Shown piece by piece: positions 24,919-33,477 of a stretch of 45,920 nt of DNA. The stretch covers positions 11,588 to 57,507 of the forward strand of contig NZ_JAGYPE020000036.1 of the NCBI RefSeq assembly GCF_018343545.2. The letters are read 5' to 3'. Each line of letters opens with the position of its first letter. The first letter of the stretch is position 1. The position numbers and the translations under genes were made by a program. Below the pieces are notes generated by a model. The model was not told the origin of the DNA, ran no database searches, and saw only the letters and a list, made by a program, of their open reading frames with translations. The DNA is from Neobacillus citreus. Lineage in GTDB: Bacteria > Bacillota > Bacilli > Bacillales > Cytobacillaceae.

Positions 24919-26055
24919 CTAATTATTCGCAGCAAGCATCACCAGGCACAGGTCATCCTTCTGCTCTTTCAACGGCTCCGCGCCCGGCAGCAGCTGCTCG
25001 AGCAAGCGCTCCGGATTATCGGTCTGCTGCAAACCGCTAATTAGCTTTTCCCATGCATCCTCGTATTCCTCCTCCAGCCATTCCGACAACCCGTCGGTAA
25101 ACAGCAGGATCCGCGCACTTTCCTTATAAGAAATCACACCCTTGGTTACCTCTATTTTTTCAAAAAAGCCAATCGCAGAAGAACCTTGGTCAAGCTGCTG
25201 CACTTCCCCATCAATCAGCGCAAGCCCTGCCGGATGCCCCGCATTCACATACTCGATGGTCTGTTTTTCCGTATCCAGCACAAAATAAATCGCAGTGAAA
25301 TAATAGTTTATCAGACTTTCAGGCATATGCAGCTGATTCATGCGCCGATTCAGCTCCTGCATCACGGCCGCCGGGTCGCCCATTCCTGTAATCGCGTCCT
25401 TTAATGCAGAATATATGTACATACAGACGAGTGACGAGGAAATACCGTGCCCCATCATATCAAGCAAAATAACCCCATAGCGATGGGGGCTGATTTGGTA
25501 CCAGGCGTACAGGTCGCCGGCCAGTTCAAAGGAAGGCCTATAAACGGCGGAAATCGTCACATCTTCGTTCTCAAGCGGACTGCCAAGCACGCTGCGCTGG
25601 ACCTGCTTGGCCAGATCCAGCTCAAATTGAATCCGCTTATCTCGTTCCTTGCGCAAATTCTTCTCATGTTTTAGCCGCAGCACCGAGCGAATTCGCGCCA
25701 GCAGTTCAACCTTGTTGATGGGCTTCATGACATAATCGAGCGCCCCAGCATCCATTGCTTCGGCCATTTTATAGGAATCGCCCATGGCCGAGACAAAAAT
25801 AATCGGCAAGTCGTGGAAACGCTCGTTGGCGAGAATCGTCCGGCACGCCTCGATTCCGTCGATTTCCGGCATCATCAAATCCATCAGAATTAAATCAACC
25901 GGAACCTCTTGCGGTCTATCCGCCTCCAGCTGCAAATAGTCATAAACTTGCCGGGCTGATGTCAACAGCATCAATTTATCGTAACCCGCCTTCTGCAGGA
26001 TTTTTTCTATAATCATCAGGTTTGTGCGATTATCGTCGACAATTACTATATTCAT
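24919..26055 (-). CDS. rsbY: Response-regulator PP2C phosphatase, RsbY type
   Basis: A 378-residue protein: a receiver domain (1-125) with phospho-acceptor Asp59 (LILMDLMMPEIDG), a short coiled linker (ERDKRIQFELDLAKQVQRSV), and an SpoIIE-type PP2C domain (about 165-375) with ELAGDLYAWYQ, LLDMMGHGISSS and LLFTDGLSEW. In B. cereus RsbY is activated by RsbK and dephosphorylates RsbV. ATG 26055 follows GGGGGGAG. It lies after sigB in the same direction with a 178-bp gap, and no RsbU or RsbX is seen. Confidence 0.9.
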   Translation of the reverse strand: MNIVIVDDNRTNLMIIEKILQKAGYDKLMLLTSARQVYDYLQLEADRPQEVPVDLILMDLMMPEIDGIEACRTILANERFHDLPIIFVSAMGDSYKMAEAMDAGALDYVMKPINKVELLARIRSVLRLKHEKNLRKERDKRIQFELDLAKQVQRSVLGSPLENEDVTISAVYRPSFELAGDLYAWYQISPHRYGVILLDMMGHGISSSLVCMYIYSALKDAITGMGDPAAVMQELNRRMNQLHMPESLINYYFTAIYFVLDTEKQTIEYVNAGHPAGLALIDGEVQQLDQGSSAIGFFEKIEVTKGVISYKESARILLFTDGLSEWLEEEYEDAWEKLISGLQQTDNPERLLEQLLPGAEPLKEQKDDLCLVMLAANN

Positions 26056-26233
26056 AGCTGCTCCCCCCAATCTTTTGATGCTTTTTTCAGCGTGCATCGA
26101 GGTCCTTCCTGTCTCCCGGCGATTACCCTCATACTCTATCGGAGAGGCTGACCCTGGGTCGATCACCGCGCCACCTTATTCAAGCGGCTATGCCTAGTTC
26201 TTTACTTGCCGCCTCATCCCGAGCTAACCCCGT

Positions 26234-27025
26234 TCACCGCGCCACCTCATCAGGTGCCTGACTCCCCAGTGCTCTCCGCAATTTTTCAAGCGCCTTCTTC
26301 TGTAGCCGGGAAACGTGCATTTGTGAAATTCCCAGAAATTCTCCGGTTTCCCGCTGGCTTTTGTTTTCGATAAACGTGCAATGGATGATCAGCTTTTCGC
26401 GCTCTGACAGTACTTGGAGCGCGTCTTCGAGCAGGAGCTTCTGGTCAACTTTTTCAAAGCCTTCATCGGGAGCCCCGACAATATCCAATACGGTCACCGT
26501 GCTGCCGTCCGAGCCTGCTTCGATCGACTGGTCGACAGAAGATGCCTGATAGCTCTTGCCCATTTCCATCGCCTCCAGCACTTCCTCCTCGGAAATCTCC
26601 AGATACTCCGCAATTTCATGAACCTTCGGTGACCGCTGATACTGGTTGGTCAGCTCGTCCACCACGTTTTTTAGCTTCGGCCAAACATCCTTGACCCGCC
26701 TCGGCACATGGACACTCCAGGTTTTATCCCGTAAAAATCGCTTAATTTCCCCGATTACCGTCGGGATCAAAAAGGACTCAAACGGCCTTCCAATGCTTGG
26801 GTCGAATCTTCTGATTGCCGATAACAGCCCAATCATCGCCACCTGCATGATGTCCTCGTGGAAGCTTTTCCCCCTTGAATATTTCTGCGCAAGGCTTGCG
26901 ACCAAAGCCGTGTAATGCTCGACTAAGATGTTCTGGGCTTCTGGACTTTCATTTTTTTGGAATTCGGCAATTAACGCTTCGATTTCTTCCTTAGTTCGTT
27001 TCATGGTTTGCGATGGCTGTGTCAT
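26234..27025 (-). CDS. sigB: RNA polymerase sigma-B factor
   Basis: SigB directs RNA polymerase to general-stress promoters. The 263-residue product has region 2 (FHEDIMQVAMIGLLSAIRRF), region 3 (KVHEIAEYLEISEEEVLEAM) and region 4 with its helix-turn-helix (SQRETGEFLGISQMHVSRLQ). ATG 27025 lies inside the end of rsbW (35-bp overlap) behind GGGGAG, as in other Bacillus rsbW-sigB pairs; an in-frame ATG at 27034 has a poorer ribosome site. A short copy of its 3' end (ACCGCGCCACCT) recurs at 26165 just downstream. Confidence 0.95.
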   Translation of the reverse strand: MTQPSQTMKRTKEEIEALIAEFQKNESPEAQNILVEHYTALVASLAQKYSRGKSFHEDIMQVAMIGLLSAIRRFDPSIGRPFESFLIPTVIGEIKRFLRDKTWSVHVPRRVKDVWPKLKNVVDELTNQYQRSPKVHEIAEYLEISEEEVLEAMEMGKSYQASSVDQSIEAGSDGSTVTVLDIVGAPDEGFEKVDQKLLLEDALQVLSEREKLIIHCTFIENKSQRETGEFLGISQMHVSRLQKKALEKLRRALGSQAPDEVAR

Positions 27026-27464
27026 GATTTTCACGCTCCCCGCCCAGATACTTCGCCATGAAGACCGTCACTCCGGAATTGTTCAACACTCGGACTTCAT
27101 CCATCAGCGTTTCTATTAAAAATAGTCCTAACCCTCCCTCTGTCAATTGCTCCACAGTACTTGATTCGGTGTAAGGACCCAATTCATTTTTTGCCTGAAT
27201 AAAATCAAAACTCTTGCCGCTGTCGGCCACCGCCATTTCCAGCTTGTCCTCGTAAATGCCAAAGCCGACAATCACTTCCCCGCCCTCATCCTTGGTGTAC
27301 GCATGCTGGACCGCGTTTGTAACCGCCTCGCTCAAGGCAATTTTTAAATCCTCAATTTCCTCGTATGTATACCCCATCCGGCTAGCAATTCCCGATAACG
27401 TCAAACGCATGACACCCACATACTCCGGCTTGGCCGGAATTTTCATTTCAATATAATCCATCAT
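26991..27464 (-). CDS. rsbW: Anti-sigma-B factor and kinase RsbW
   Basis: RsbW binds SigB and phosphorylates RsbV. The 157-residue GHKL-type protein shows the N box EAVTNAVQHAY, the G1 box VADSGKSFD and the glycine lid GGLGLFLI. Two adjacent ATGs (27464 and 27461) follow AGGGGAAGA; the first is used. It is 12 bp after rsbV and overlaps sigB, so all three are coupled. Confidence 0.95.
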   Translation of the reverse strand: MMDYIEMKIPAKPEYVGVMRLTLSGIASRMGYTYEEIEDLKIALSEAVTNAVQHAYTKDEGGEVIVGFGIYEDKLEMAVADSGKSFDFIQAKNELGPYTESSTVEQLTEGGLGLFLIETLMDEVRVLNNSGVTVFMAKYLGGERENHDTAIANHETN

Positions 27465-27476
27465 ATCGTTCTTCCC

Positions 27477-27788
27477 CTATCCTTTAATTTCCATAACATG
27501 ACTCAATCCCGTGATTTGAAACAGCCGCTTCAGGCGCTCCGACATTTCAATCAGCCTGAGCTCGCCGCCATTATTTTTCAATTGCTTGAACAAACCGACA
27601 AACACACCAAGCCCGGTACTGTCCAAATACGACACGTCCTTTAAATCGATGGTAATCACTTTATTTTTTCCATCCACAAGTGCCGCTAATTCCTCTCTAA
27701 GCTTTGGTGCCGTAAACGCATCAATTTCCCCTGACGCTTTAACTACCACTTCATTCTCATTTTGCTGCTTGTCTATCGTTAAATTCAT
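27477..27788 (-). CDS. rsbV: Anti-anti-sigma factor RsbV
   Basis: The 103-residue STAS-domain protein releases SigB by capturing RsbW when unphosphorylated. The phosphorylation site is Ser57 in YLDSTGLGVF, matching Ser56 of B. subtilis. ATG 27788 follows GAGGTGAGG. It heads the operon and has a near-perfect sigma-B promoter, implying autoactivation. Confidence 0.95.
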   Translation of the reverse strand: MNLTIDKQQNENEVVVKASGEIDAFTAPKLREELAALVDGKNKVITIDLKDVSYLDSTGLGVFVGLFKQLKNNGGELRLIEMSERLKRLFQITGLSHVMEIKG

Positions 27789-27820
27789 CCATCCTCACCT
27801 CTACATGATTTATAGCGTAT

Positions 27821-27846
27821 ATACCCACGTTGTTTATATCTGAAAC
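27821..27846 (-). promoter_or_regulatory. Sigma-B promoter of rsbV-rsbW-sigB
   Basis: GTTTCA (27846-27841), 14 bp, GGGTAT (27826-27821), 32 nt before rsbV. Confidence 0.9.
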
Positions 27847-27942
27847 CTATTTTTTTGAAAAAATTTTTTCTAGTATTATACCAAAATATGCTAAAGGCAC
27901 GAATCGAGCGGATGGCCTAGATAAATAGTGGGATATCCGTAC

Positions 27943-27966
27943 AAAAAACACGCCCTAAAGACGTGT
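27943..27966 (-). terminator. Terminator of corA
   Basis: ACACG-N9-CGTGT on the minus strand followed by six T residues. It starts right at the corA stop. Confidence 0.65.
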
Positions 27967-27967
27967 C

Positions 27968-28894
27968 TTATTTAAAAAATGATCCTCTCTTTTTCCCCTT
28001 CAACAAGTCCCCGGTCCAGCCTTTCATTTTTAAATAGCCATATAATAAGGCGGTCGATACGATAATCAACACGAGCGATAGAATATAGCCAAAGCGCCAC
28101 TCGAGCTCCGGCATGTGTTTGAAATTCATCCCCCATAACGCCCCGAAGGCCATCACCGGCGTAAAAATCGTTGTCATCACTGTCAATGTTTTCATAATTT
28201 CATTGCCGCGATGCGAGGAAATGACCTCCTCTAGGTTGATCATCGCATCGAGCTCGTGCTCATATTCGCCAAGCAGCTCCATCGCCCGCTCAATCCGCCT
28301 GCAGGTGCTCTTATATACCTCGCTATTGCCATGAAGATTGATCTCTTCAATCGCCATCCGTAGCTCTTTGATTGGAATTAACACGTTCTTCGCTACCAAT
28401 AATTCGTGCCGGCGCGTGTAGAGCAGCTCGAGAATCTTCGTTTCATTTCGTTTTCGTACACCCCAAATCAACGTTTTGAGCGCCACTTCAAACTTATCAA
28501 TCTCCACAAGCAAGCCATTGACAATTTCCCCGAGGAAAAATAAAAAGCCGTCGACAGCGTTTTCCGCGCTGCCCAACTGCTGTTGTATTTCTTCCTGCTC
28601 ATCCCCCGGCAATTCCAGACCGACCGTTACCAGCAGGTCCTTTTTCAAATAAAAATGAAAGATTTTAAAGTCCCATTCCTCACTAAAGTTTTGTTGATAA
28701 ATCAGCGATCCTTTCAATACCTTTTCTCCCTTTTCAAGACTGCCGACCTTGACATAGTTGGTTTGATGTTTACGGGCATGCTCAAGCCAGGCATCCGAAG
28801 CAGGATCTTGAGGAAGCGGCGGGGTGATATTCTCCAGCTCCATTTGGTGCAGCAACACCCATTTCCAATTGTGTTTGCCAAAGTAAGTCTCCAA
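27968..28894 (-). CDS. corA: CorA-family magnesium/cobalt transporter
   Basis: CorA proteins form pentameric divalent-cation channels. The product ends with two membrane helices (about residues 240-262 and 272-292), the first followed by the family signature GMN in FGALWGMNFKHMPEL, and a basic tail (KGKKRGSFFK). The cytoplasmic domain carries long charged helices (RRIERAMELLGEYEHELDAM). TTG 28894 is used because GAAGGGA stands 9 nt before it; a TTG at 28957 would overlap the divergent sigma-B promoter region and lacks a ribosome site. Start uncertain; the product would be 308 residues. Confidence 0.85.
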   Translation of the reverse strand: METYFGKHNWKWVLLHQMELENITPPLPQDPASDAWLEHARKHQTNYVKVGSLEKGEKVLKGSLIYQQNFSEEWDFKIFHFYLKKDLLVTVGLELPGDEQEEIQQQLGSAENAVDGFLFFLGEIVNGLLVEIDKFEVALKTLIWGVRKRNETKILELLYTRRHELLVAKNVLIPIKELRMAIEEINLHGNSEVYKSTCRRIERAMELLGEYEHELDAMINLEEVISSHRGNEIMKTLTVMTTIFTPVMAFGALWGMNFKHMPELEWRFGYILSLVLIIVSTALLYGYLKMKGWTGDLLKGKKRGSFFK

Positions 28895-28961
28895 ACTACT
28901 CGCTCCCTTCTCAAAAACTATTATTTTCTTTTTCTCCCCAAAAATTAGCCGCCCCAAACAC

Positions 28962-28987
28962 GTTTCATGTGAGGGAGCTTGGGGTAT
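28962..28987 (+). promoter_or_regulatory. Sigma-B promoter
   Basis: GTTTCA (28962-28967), 14 bp, GGGTAT (28982-28987), 32 nt before the 90-residue protein gene. Confidence 0.85.
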
Positions 28988-29019
28988 GCATATAGAAAAT
29001 CGATAAGGAGGCTTTTAAT

Positions 29020-29292
29020 ATGAAACGAGTTGTAGGTATAGGATCGTTAGTGGCAGTAGGAGCTGGAGCCTCAGCGGCCGCGATGTGGCTATCAAATAAA
29101 CCAAACCGCCTCAAAGCGGAAAGCTTTCTAAGAGACATGAAGCGAAAAGTGATGCCGACAGTCTTTGAAAAAGCGGAACAACTCCCAATCCATAAAGGCG
29201 GCCACCCCCACCCGCACGACATCGAAGACAACAAAATGGTCGACGAAGGCGCCACCTACGCCGTCCAATTCTACAACGAAAAAATGCAGTGA
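29020..29292 (+). CDS. Small membrane-anchored stress protein with His-rich loop
   Basis: This 90-residue protein has one N-terminal helix (about 4-23, VVGIGSLVAVGAGASAAAMW), a basic middle and a histidine-rich stretch HKGGHPHPHD that could bind metal. ATG 29020 follows AAGGAGG. A well-matched sigma-B promoter lies upstream, a tandem REP element begins at the stop codon and a terminator follows. I do not recognise the family; function unknown. Confidence 0.65.
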   Translation: MKRVVGIGSLVAVGAGASAAAMWLSNKPNRLKAESFLRDMKRKVMPTVFEKAEQLPIHKGGHPHPHDIEDNKMVDEGATYAVQFYNEKMQ

Positions 29293-29360
29293 TGCATGGG
29301 GACGGTTCTTTTGCCTCATTTTTAGAGTGATGCATGGGGACGGTTCTCCTGCCTCATTTT
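29291..29360 (+). repeat. REP-like element, tandem direct pair
   Basis: GATGCATGGGGACGGTTCT is repeated in the same orientation at 29291 and 29329, each followed by a TGCCTCATTTTT tail. Elsewhere in the window the element usually occurs inverted or singly. Confidence 0.85.
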
Positions 29361-29444
29361 TGGGGAAGAAACAGCGAAATCGTTCACAAGTACCATCGAA
29401 CTTTCATTAGTAGCCCATTAAAACCAAATTCGAGGCTTATCAAA

Positions 29445-29480
29445 AAATGAGACAAGGGAAACGCCCCTTGTCTCATTCTT
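29445..29480 (+). terminator. Terminator-like hairpin
   Basis: AATGAGACAAGGG pairs with CCCCTTGTCTCATT, with a T-rich right flank. It separates the 90-residue gene from the TrkA-C gene. Confidence 0.7.
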
Positions 29481-29501
29481 CTGTCTTAACTGGAGGTGAC
29501 C

Positions 29502-30188
29502 ATGATAGCCGTTTTTCTATTCATTTATATCGTGATCATTCTAACCGTGATTGAAATTTTTGTGATTTTGTTTCGTTTGACAGGCTTAAAGGTGGAGATA
29601 TCGAGGTTTCAGGTGATTTCGATGATGACAGGCACGGGGTTTACCACTAAAGAATCCGAGTTAATCTCAGGGCATCCGATTCGCCGCAAGCTCGCCACCT
29701 TTCTCATTCTGTTTGGCGCCTTTTCCCTGGCCGTGATTATCTCTTCCATCAGCGAATTCCTTTCCAACGGACTGAGAACAAAGGAGATTCTTCTTAGTGC
29801 TGCGTCAGTCCTAATTGTTTTTGGCATCCTAAGACAACGCCACGTTCAAAAGCACTTATCCAATCTTTTTAATCGAAAAATGAAACAAAACATCGAGCTC
29901 GCCGATCTGCCGATAAGGGAAGTATTTTTAAAAAACCAACAAGACACGATGCTTTTTCTTACCATTTACCAAGATTCCCAGCTTGCTAACTGTACTATCC
30001 GGCAGGTACTTCCTGACATCGATGCCCTCGACCTTGAAGTCGTGTTCATCAAGCGCGGTGACGCTGTCATTCGAAAGAAGGTCTATGATAGTCCACTCCA
30101 TGAAGCCGATCAAATTCTGCTATACGGCAATAAGCAGGTGATGTTCGAAACATTCCAGCATGATATGGAGATTATGGAGAAACATTAG
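29502..30188 (+). CDS. Membrane protein with TrkA-C (RCK_C) domain
   Basis: A 228-residue protein with four hydrophobic segments in the first 110 residues and a C-terminal TrkA-C domain (about 140-225) with LANCTIRQVLPDIDALDLEV and DQILLYGNKQVM, found in potassium channel and transporter regulators. It has no nucleotide-binding RCK_N domain and no pore filter, so it is more likely a regulatory or accessory subunit. ATG 29502 has GGAGGTGA; a TTG six bases upstream is rejected. Confidence 0.75.
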   Translation: MIAVFLFIYIVIILTVIEIFVILFRLTGLKVEISRFQVISMMTGTGFTTKESELISGHPIRRKLATFLILFGAFSLAVIISSISEFLSNGLRTKEILLSAASVLIVFGILRQRHVQKHLSNLFNRKMKQNIELADLPIREVFLKNQQDTMLFLTIYQDSQLANCTIRQVLPDIDALDLEVVFIKRGDAVIRKKVYDSPLHEADQILLYGNKQVMFETFQHDMEIMEKH

Positions 30189-30250
30189 AGTTTACTGAAC
30201 CTTAGACATTGTGTGCCCCATTACTCCAAAAAGGCAACCATCGCAGGGAA

Positions 30251-30357
30251 CCCGGATTAAAGACAATTTAGCTCAAATCCGGGCTGATTTGTCTTTAAGA
30301 AGTACTATCAAAGACATTTTCCCCTCAATTTCACACCATTTTGTCTTTTAGAAGCCC
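30251..30357. repeat. Complex inverted/direct repeat
   Basis: CCCGGATT (30251-30258) pairs with AATCCGGG (30276-30283). AAAGACA occurs at about 30259 and 30310 and its complement TGTCTTT at about 30290 and 30342, the latter two inside TTTGTCTTTWAGAAG. The 30189-30398 gap holds nothing else apart from a REP element. Confidence 0.5.
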
Positions 30358-30371
30358 TCTTGCATTAAAAA

Positions 30372-30402
30372 GTGAGGCACGAGAACCGTCCCCATGCCTC
30401 AC
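30372..30402 (+). repeat. REP-like element overlapping a stop codon
   Basis: GTGAGGCACGAGAACCGTCC followed by CCATGCCTCAC. Its right end supplies the TGA stop of the minus-strand CNNM gene at 30399-30401. Confidence 0.85.
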
Positions 30403-31697
30403 TTTTGGACATCCAGATACATTATGTGGGATCCGTTTGCTTCATTAATTTTGAAGAGCCAGCCTTGGGTTTCGAGGGTGGCGCCGGTTCCGAGTTGGGG
30501 GGCGTTGTGTTGGGTGAGGAACCAGCCGCCAATGGTGTGGACGTCTTCGGCGGCTAAACTTGTGTCGAGGAGGTGATTGACCACATCGATTGGAACTTTG
30601 GCATCTATTATATAGTGGTTTTCCGCTACCTGCTGAATGTCCGCGACTTCATCGGCATCAAATTCATCCCGCACCTCACCGACAATTTCCTCAATGATAT
30701 CCTCAACCGTCACCAGCCCCGAGGTGCCGCCATATTCATCGTGCAAAATCGCCATATGAATTCGTTCCATCTGCATTTTGACCAGCAAATCATGAATCGG
30801 GATCGTCTCTATCACCGTAATCACCGGCTGGATGTACGATTTAATTTTCCAATTTTCATAGAGACCTTTATTCATCAATCTCGCTGTTAAAAACCTTTTT
30901 ACGTTCAGCACCCCAATTATATGGTCCTTATCGCCTTCGACAACGGGATAGCGGGTATACCCCTCCTCCTTCAACTTTTGGAGCACCTCCTGAACGGGCT
31001 CATCGACCGAGATGCAGCTCATATCCAGCCGCGGCACCATAATTTCCTTGGCGGTCCGCTCATCAAATTCAAAAATATTGCTGACATATTGATATTCATT
31101 CTGATTAATCTCGCCCTGCTCCAAGCTTTCCGCCAGCAGCAGGCGCAGCTCTTCCTCCGAGTGGGCCAGTTCCTGCTCCGTTGCCGGCTTAAAGCCAAAC
31201 AAACCGACCAGCGCACGTGCCGAGCTGTTCAATGCCCAAATAAATGGATGCATGAGTTTGTTGAACCAGATCATCGGCCGGGCAAAAAGCAGCGTAATCG
31301 CCTCCGCCTTTTGGATCGCCACGGTCTTTGGCGCCAGTTCCCCGACCACAACATGCATAAAGGTAACCAAAACGAAGGCTAGCACAAAGGCTAGAAAATG
31401 CGAAACAGATTCATTTAAATGCAAGACGCTGAACAATGGATGCAGCAATTTTTCAACGGTCGGCTCTCCTAACCACCCGAGTCCTAGCGCCGTAACGGTA
31501 ATGCCGAGCTGACAGGCCGAGAGGTATTCATCGAGCTTGCTGACGACCTGCTTTGCCGGCAACGCCCCCTTCTTCCCGGCGAGCACTAATTCATCAAGCC
31601 GCGACGGCCGTACCTTGACAATCGCAAACTCCACCGCCACAAAAAAGCCCGTCAGGATAATCAAAACCGCGATTGTCACTAATTTAAAGATCAGCAT
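30399..31697 (-). CDS. CNNM/CorC-type membrane protein with CBS pair
   Basis: The 432-residue protein has a CNNM transmembrane domain (about 1-190), two CBS domains (about 205-335, MVPRLDMSCI and HDLLVKMQMERIHMAILHDE) and a CorC_HlyC transporter-associated domain (about 350-425). Relatives include B. subtilis YhdP, YugS and MpfA (YhdT), linked to magnesium efflux, and proteins loosely called hemolysins. ATG 31697 follows GGAGGG. With corA at 28 kb it gives the region two cation-transport genes. The stop codon lies inside a REP element. Substrate not shown. Confidence 0.87.
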   Translation of the reverse strand: MLIFKLVTIAVLIILTGFFVAVEFAIVKVRPSRLDELVLAGKKGALPAKQVVSKLDEYLSACQLGITVTALGLGWLGEPTVEKLLHPLFSVLHLNESVSHFLAFVLAFVLVTFMHVVVGELAPKTVAIQKAEAITLLFARPMIWFNKLMHPFIWALNSSARALVGLFGFKPATEQELAHSEEELRLLLAESLEQGEINQNEYQYVSNIFEFDERTAKEIMVPRLDMSCISVDEPVQEVLQKLKEEGYTRYPVVEGDKDHIIGVLNVKRFLTARLMNKGLYENWKIKSYIQPVITVIETIPIHDLLVKMQMERIHMAILHDEYGGTSGLVTVEDIIEEIVGEVRDEFDADEVADIQQVAENHYIIDAKVPIDVVNHLLDTSLAAEDVHTIGGWFLTQHNAPQLGTGATLETQGWLFKINEANGSHIMYLDVQK

Positions 31698-31719
31698 TGA
31701 CGACTTCCCTCCTTTTTTT

Positions 31720-31759
31720 AAAAATAACAATCCGAAATCGGGTTATCGATTCCGGATTG
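31720..31759 (-). terminator. Terminator of the TM-helix gene
   Basis: CAATCCGGAATCG pairs with CGATTTCGGATTG on the minus strand, followed by TTATTTTT, a few bases after the stop at 31770. Confidence 0.8.
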
Positions 31760-31769
31760 TGGTCTTCCT

Positions 31770-33272
31770 TTATTGCTGATCTCCTCCCTGATCCAGCTTG
31801 TTATCGAGCTTGCGTAAATATTTCGCCGCAAAGTCTTTGCCTCCGAGACCAAATGACAGGCCGAACGCCAAGGCCAAGCCGCCTAAGAGGAGAATAAACG
31901 CTGCATTGACAATCGAATGGGCCACGCCAAGCTGATCGAGCGTCATAAAAATACTAACTGCAAAAATGGCATACTTAGCAACCACCGCTAGCGTACGGGC
32001 ATAGCTTTTCTTAACCACATTTTTGACAATGCGCTCAGCCAGGTTCCCGACATACAGGCCAACCCCCAGAATCACCAGAGCGGCGAACAGCATAGGCAGG
32101 TAAGCCAGCACCGCCGACGCAAGGGTTACTAAGAAGTCCAAGCCAACCAATTGCAATGCTTCCACGGTAAATAACAAGACAATGACAATTTTCACTACCA
32201 TACCGACAAGCTGGGAAAGGCTGTACTTCGCTGACTCAGGACCAGCACCACCACCGATACCCAGCTGGTGCAGCAAACCATCAAACCGCAGACGCCACAG
32301 CATTTGCGCAACCAGTTTTTCAACCCACTTGCCAAGCCAGATTCCCGCCAATATCAAGACGACTGCTACCGCGATATTTGGAATCAATGCCACCACTTTT
32401 TGCAGCATTGCAATCGCCGGTGCAGATACCCCTTGCAGGTCCAATTTTTCCAGAGCAGTAATAATCGTAGGAATTAAAATTAAGATAAACGCAATATTTC
32501 CGACGATCCCAGCCAGGTCTAGGCTCCCCTTCAGGCCAACCCGTTCGCCAAGCTTTTCACTGCCAATGCTCTTTAAAAAATTCGTTAAAATATCACGGAC
32601 CAATTTCGCCAGCAGCCAGCCAATGAACATAATCAACGCGGCCGCAAACAGCTTCGGAATAAACGATAAGAAGCTTGTCAGAATTCCGGCAACCGGCTCT
32701 GATACGCCTTCGATTTGCAAGGCGCCAAGCACACCCGGAAGGAACAGCAGCAGGACGAAATAGAATAGCGCTTTGGAGATCTTCGCCACTTTTTCACGGC
32801 CATCGATTTCCGACTTCGCCATCTTCCATTGAGTCAACCTGTCTGGCAAATGAAGCGCCGCCGCCCCTTTTTCAAATGCCTTGCGCAGGACGGTCGCGAC
32901 GATCCAAGCAAACAATAGAATTAATGCAGCTTTTAATACATTAGGTATCGCGCCGGTAATTGAAGACAGCATATGCACCAGCGGCGAAGCAATAAAGCTC
33001 AAGTTCAACATATTAAAGAAGATAATTAACACAAACACCAGTGATAGGTAGTAAACAATTTTTCCAATGATTTTTTCTGAAGAATACTTTCGGCTTCCGT
33101 AGCCTGAAAAAAGCTTGTCATCGAAGCTAGTTTTTTTGAGGGCCCTTTCCGTTACTTTCCCTATTTTTTTGGCCACCAGCCAGCCTACTATTAATAGAAG
33201 TAGTGCGAGGATTAAGATCGGCAGCCGATCCGTGTATATGTACCACTCGGCCAACATGTCCTTTACGTTCAT
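31770..33272 (-). CDS. MscS-related TM-helix repeat protein
   Basis: A 500-residue membrane protein with about ten helices. Five repeats of the TM_helix type are seen, among them PILILALLLLIVGWLVAKKI, FAAALIMFIGWLLAKLV, IAVAVVLILAGIWLGKWVEK and MLFAALVILGVGLYVGNL. It ends in GGLALAFGLSFGLGGKDFAA, like MscS pore helix TM3, but stops there without the cytoplasmic beta domain, so gating as in MscS cannot be assumed. ATG 33272 follows AAGGAGAG at usable spacing, unlike the ATG two codons earlier. A sigma-B-like promoter precedes it. Confidence 0.8.
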   Translation of the reverse strand: MNVKDMLAEWYIYTDRLPILILALLLLIVGWLVAKKIGKVTERALKKTSFDDKLFSGYGSRKYSSEKIIGKIVYYLSLVFVLIIFFNMLNLSFIASPLVHMLSSITGAIPNVLKAALILLFAWIVATVLRKAFEKGAAALHLPDRLTQWKMAKSEIDGREKVAKISKALFYFVLLLFLPGVLGALQIEGVSEPVAGILTSFLSFIPKLFAAALIMFIGWLLAKLVRDILTNFLKSIGSEKLGERVGLKGSLDLAGIVGNIAFILILIPTIITALEKLDLQGVSAPAIAMLQKVVALIPNIAVAVVLILAGIWLGKWVEKLVAQMLWRLRFDGLLHQLGIGGGAGPESAKYSLSQLVGMVVKIVIVLLFTVEALQLVGLDFLVTLASAVLAYLPMLFAALVILGVGLYVGNLAERIVKNVVKKSYARTLAVVAKYAIFAVSIFMTLDQLGVAHSIVNAAFILLLGGLALAFGLSFGLGGKDFAAKYLRKLDNKLDQGGDQQ

Positions 33273-33313
33273 ATTCATCTCTCCTTTTTGTTTGTCGTGC
33301 TCTGATACGTATT

Positions 33314-33338
33314 TAACCCCGTTTGGAAAAATTGAAAC
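33314..33338 (-). promoter_or_regulatory. Probable sigma-B promoter
   Basis: GTTTCA (33338-33333), 13 bp, GGGTTA (33319-33314). With the 14-bp spacing used elsewhere the -10 box would read GGTTAA. Confidence 0.6.
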
Positions 33339-33373
33339 CTCTTTTTCTAGCAGAAAAGTTTTTTCAAAAAAAT

Positions 33374-33399
33374 GTTTCATCCTTTTTTCCGCTGGGAAT
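33374..33399 (+). promoter_or_regulatory. Sigma-B promoter
   Basis: GTTTCA (33374-33379), 14 bp, GGGAAT (33394-33399), before the small lipoprotein gene. Confidence 0.75.
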
Positions 33400-33477
33400 A
33401 TAGATGGTGCACGGCAACGAACCGGGAGGCGTCAAGCTGATTTGGTTCGTTAAAAATTTTTGGGAGGGAATAGAATA

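Noticed and set aside
26251..26262. Further copy of the GGTGCCTGACACC repeat
   Set aside because: GGTGCCTGACTC lies within the sigB coding sequence and lacks the second arm, so it is probably chance.
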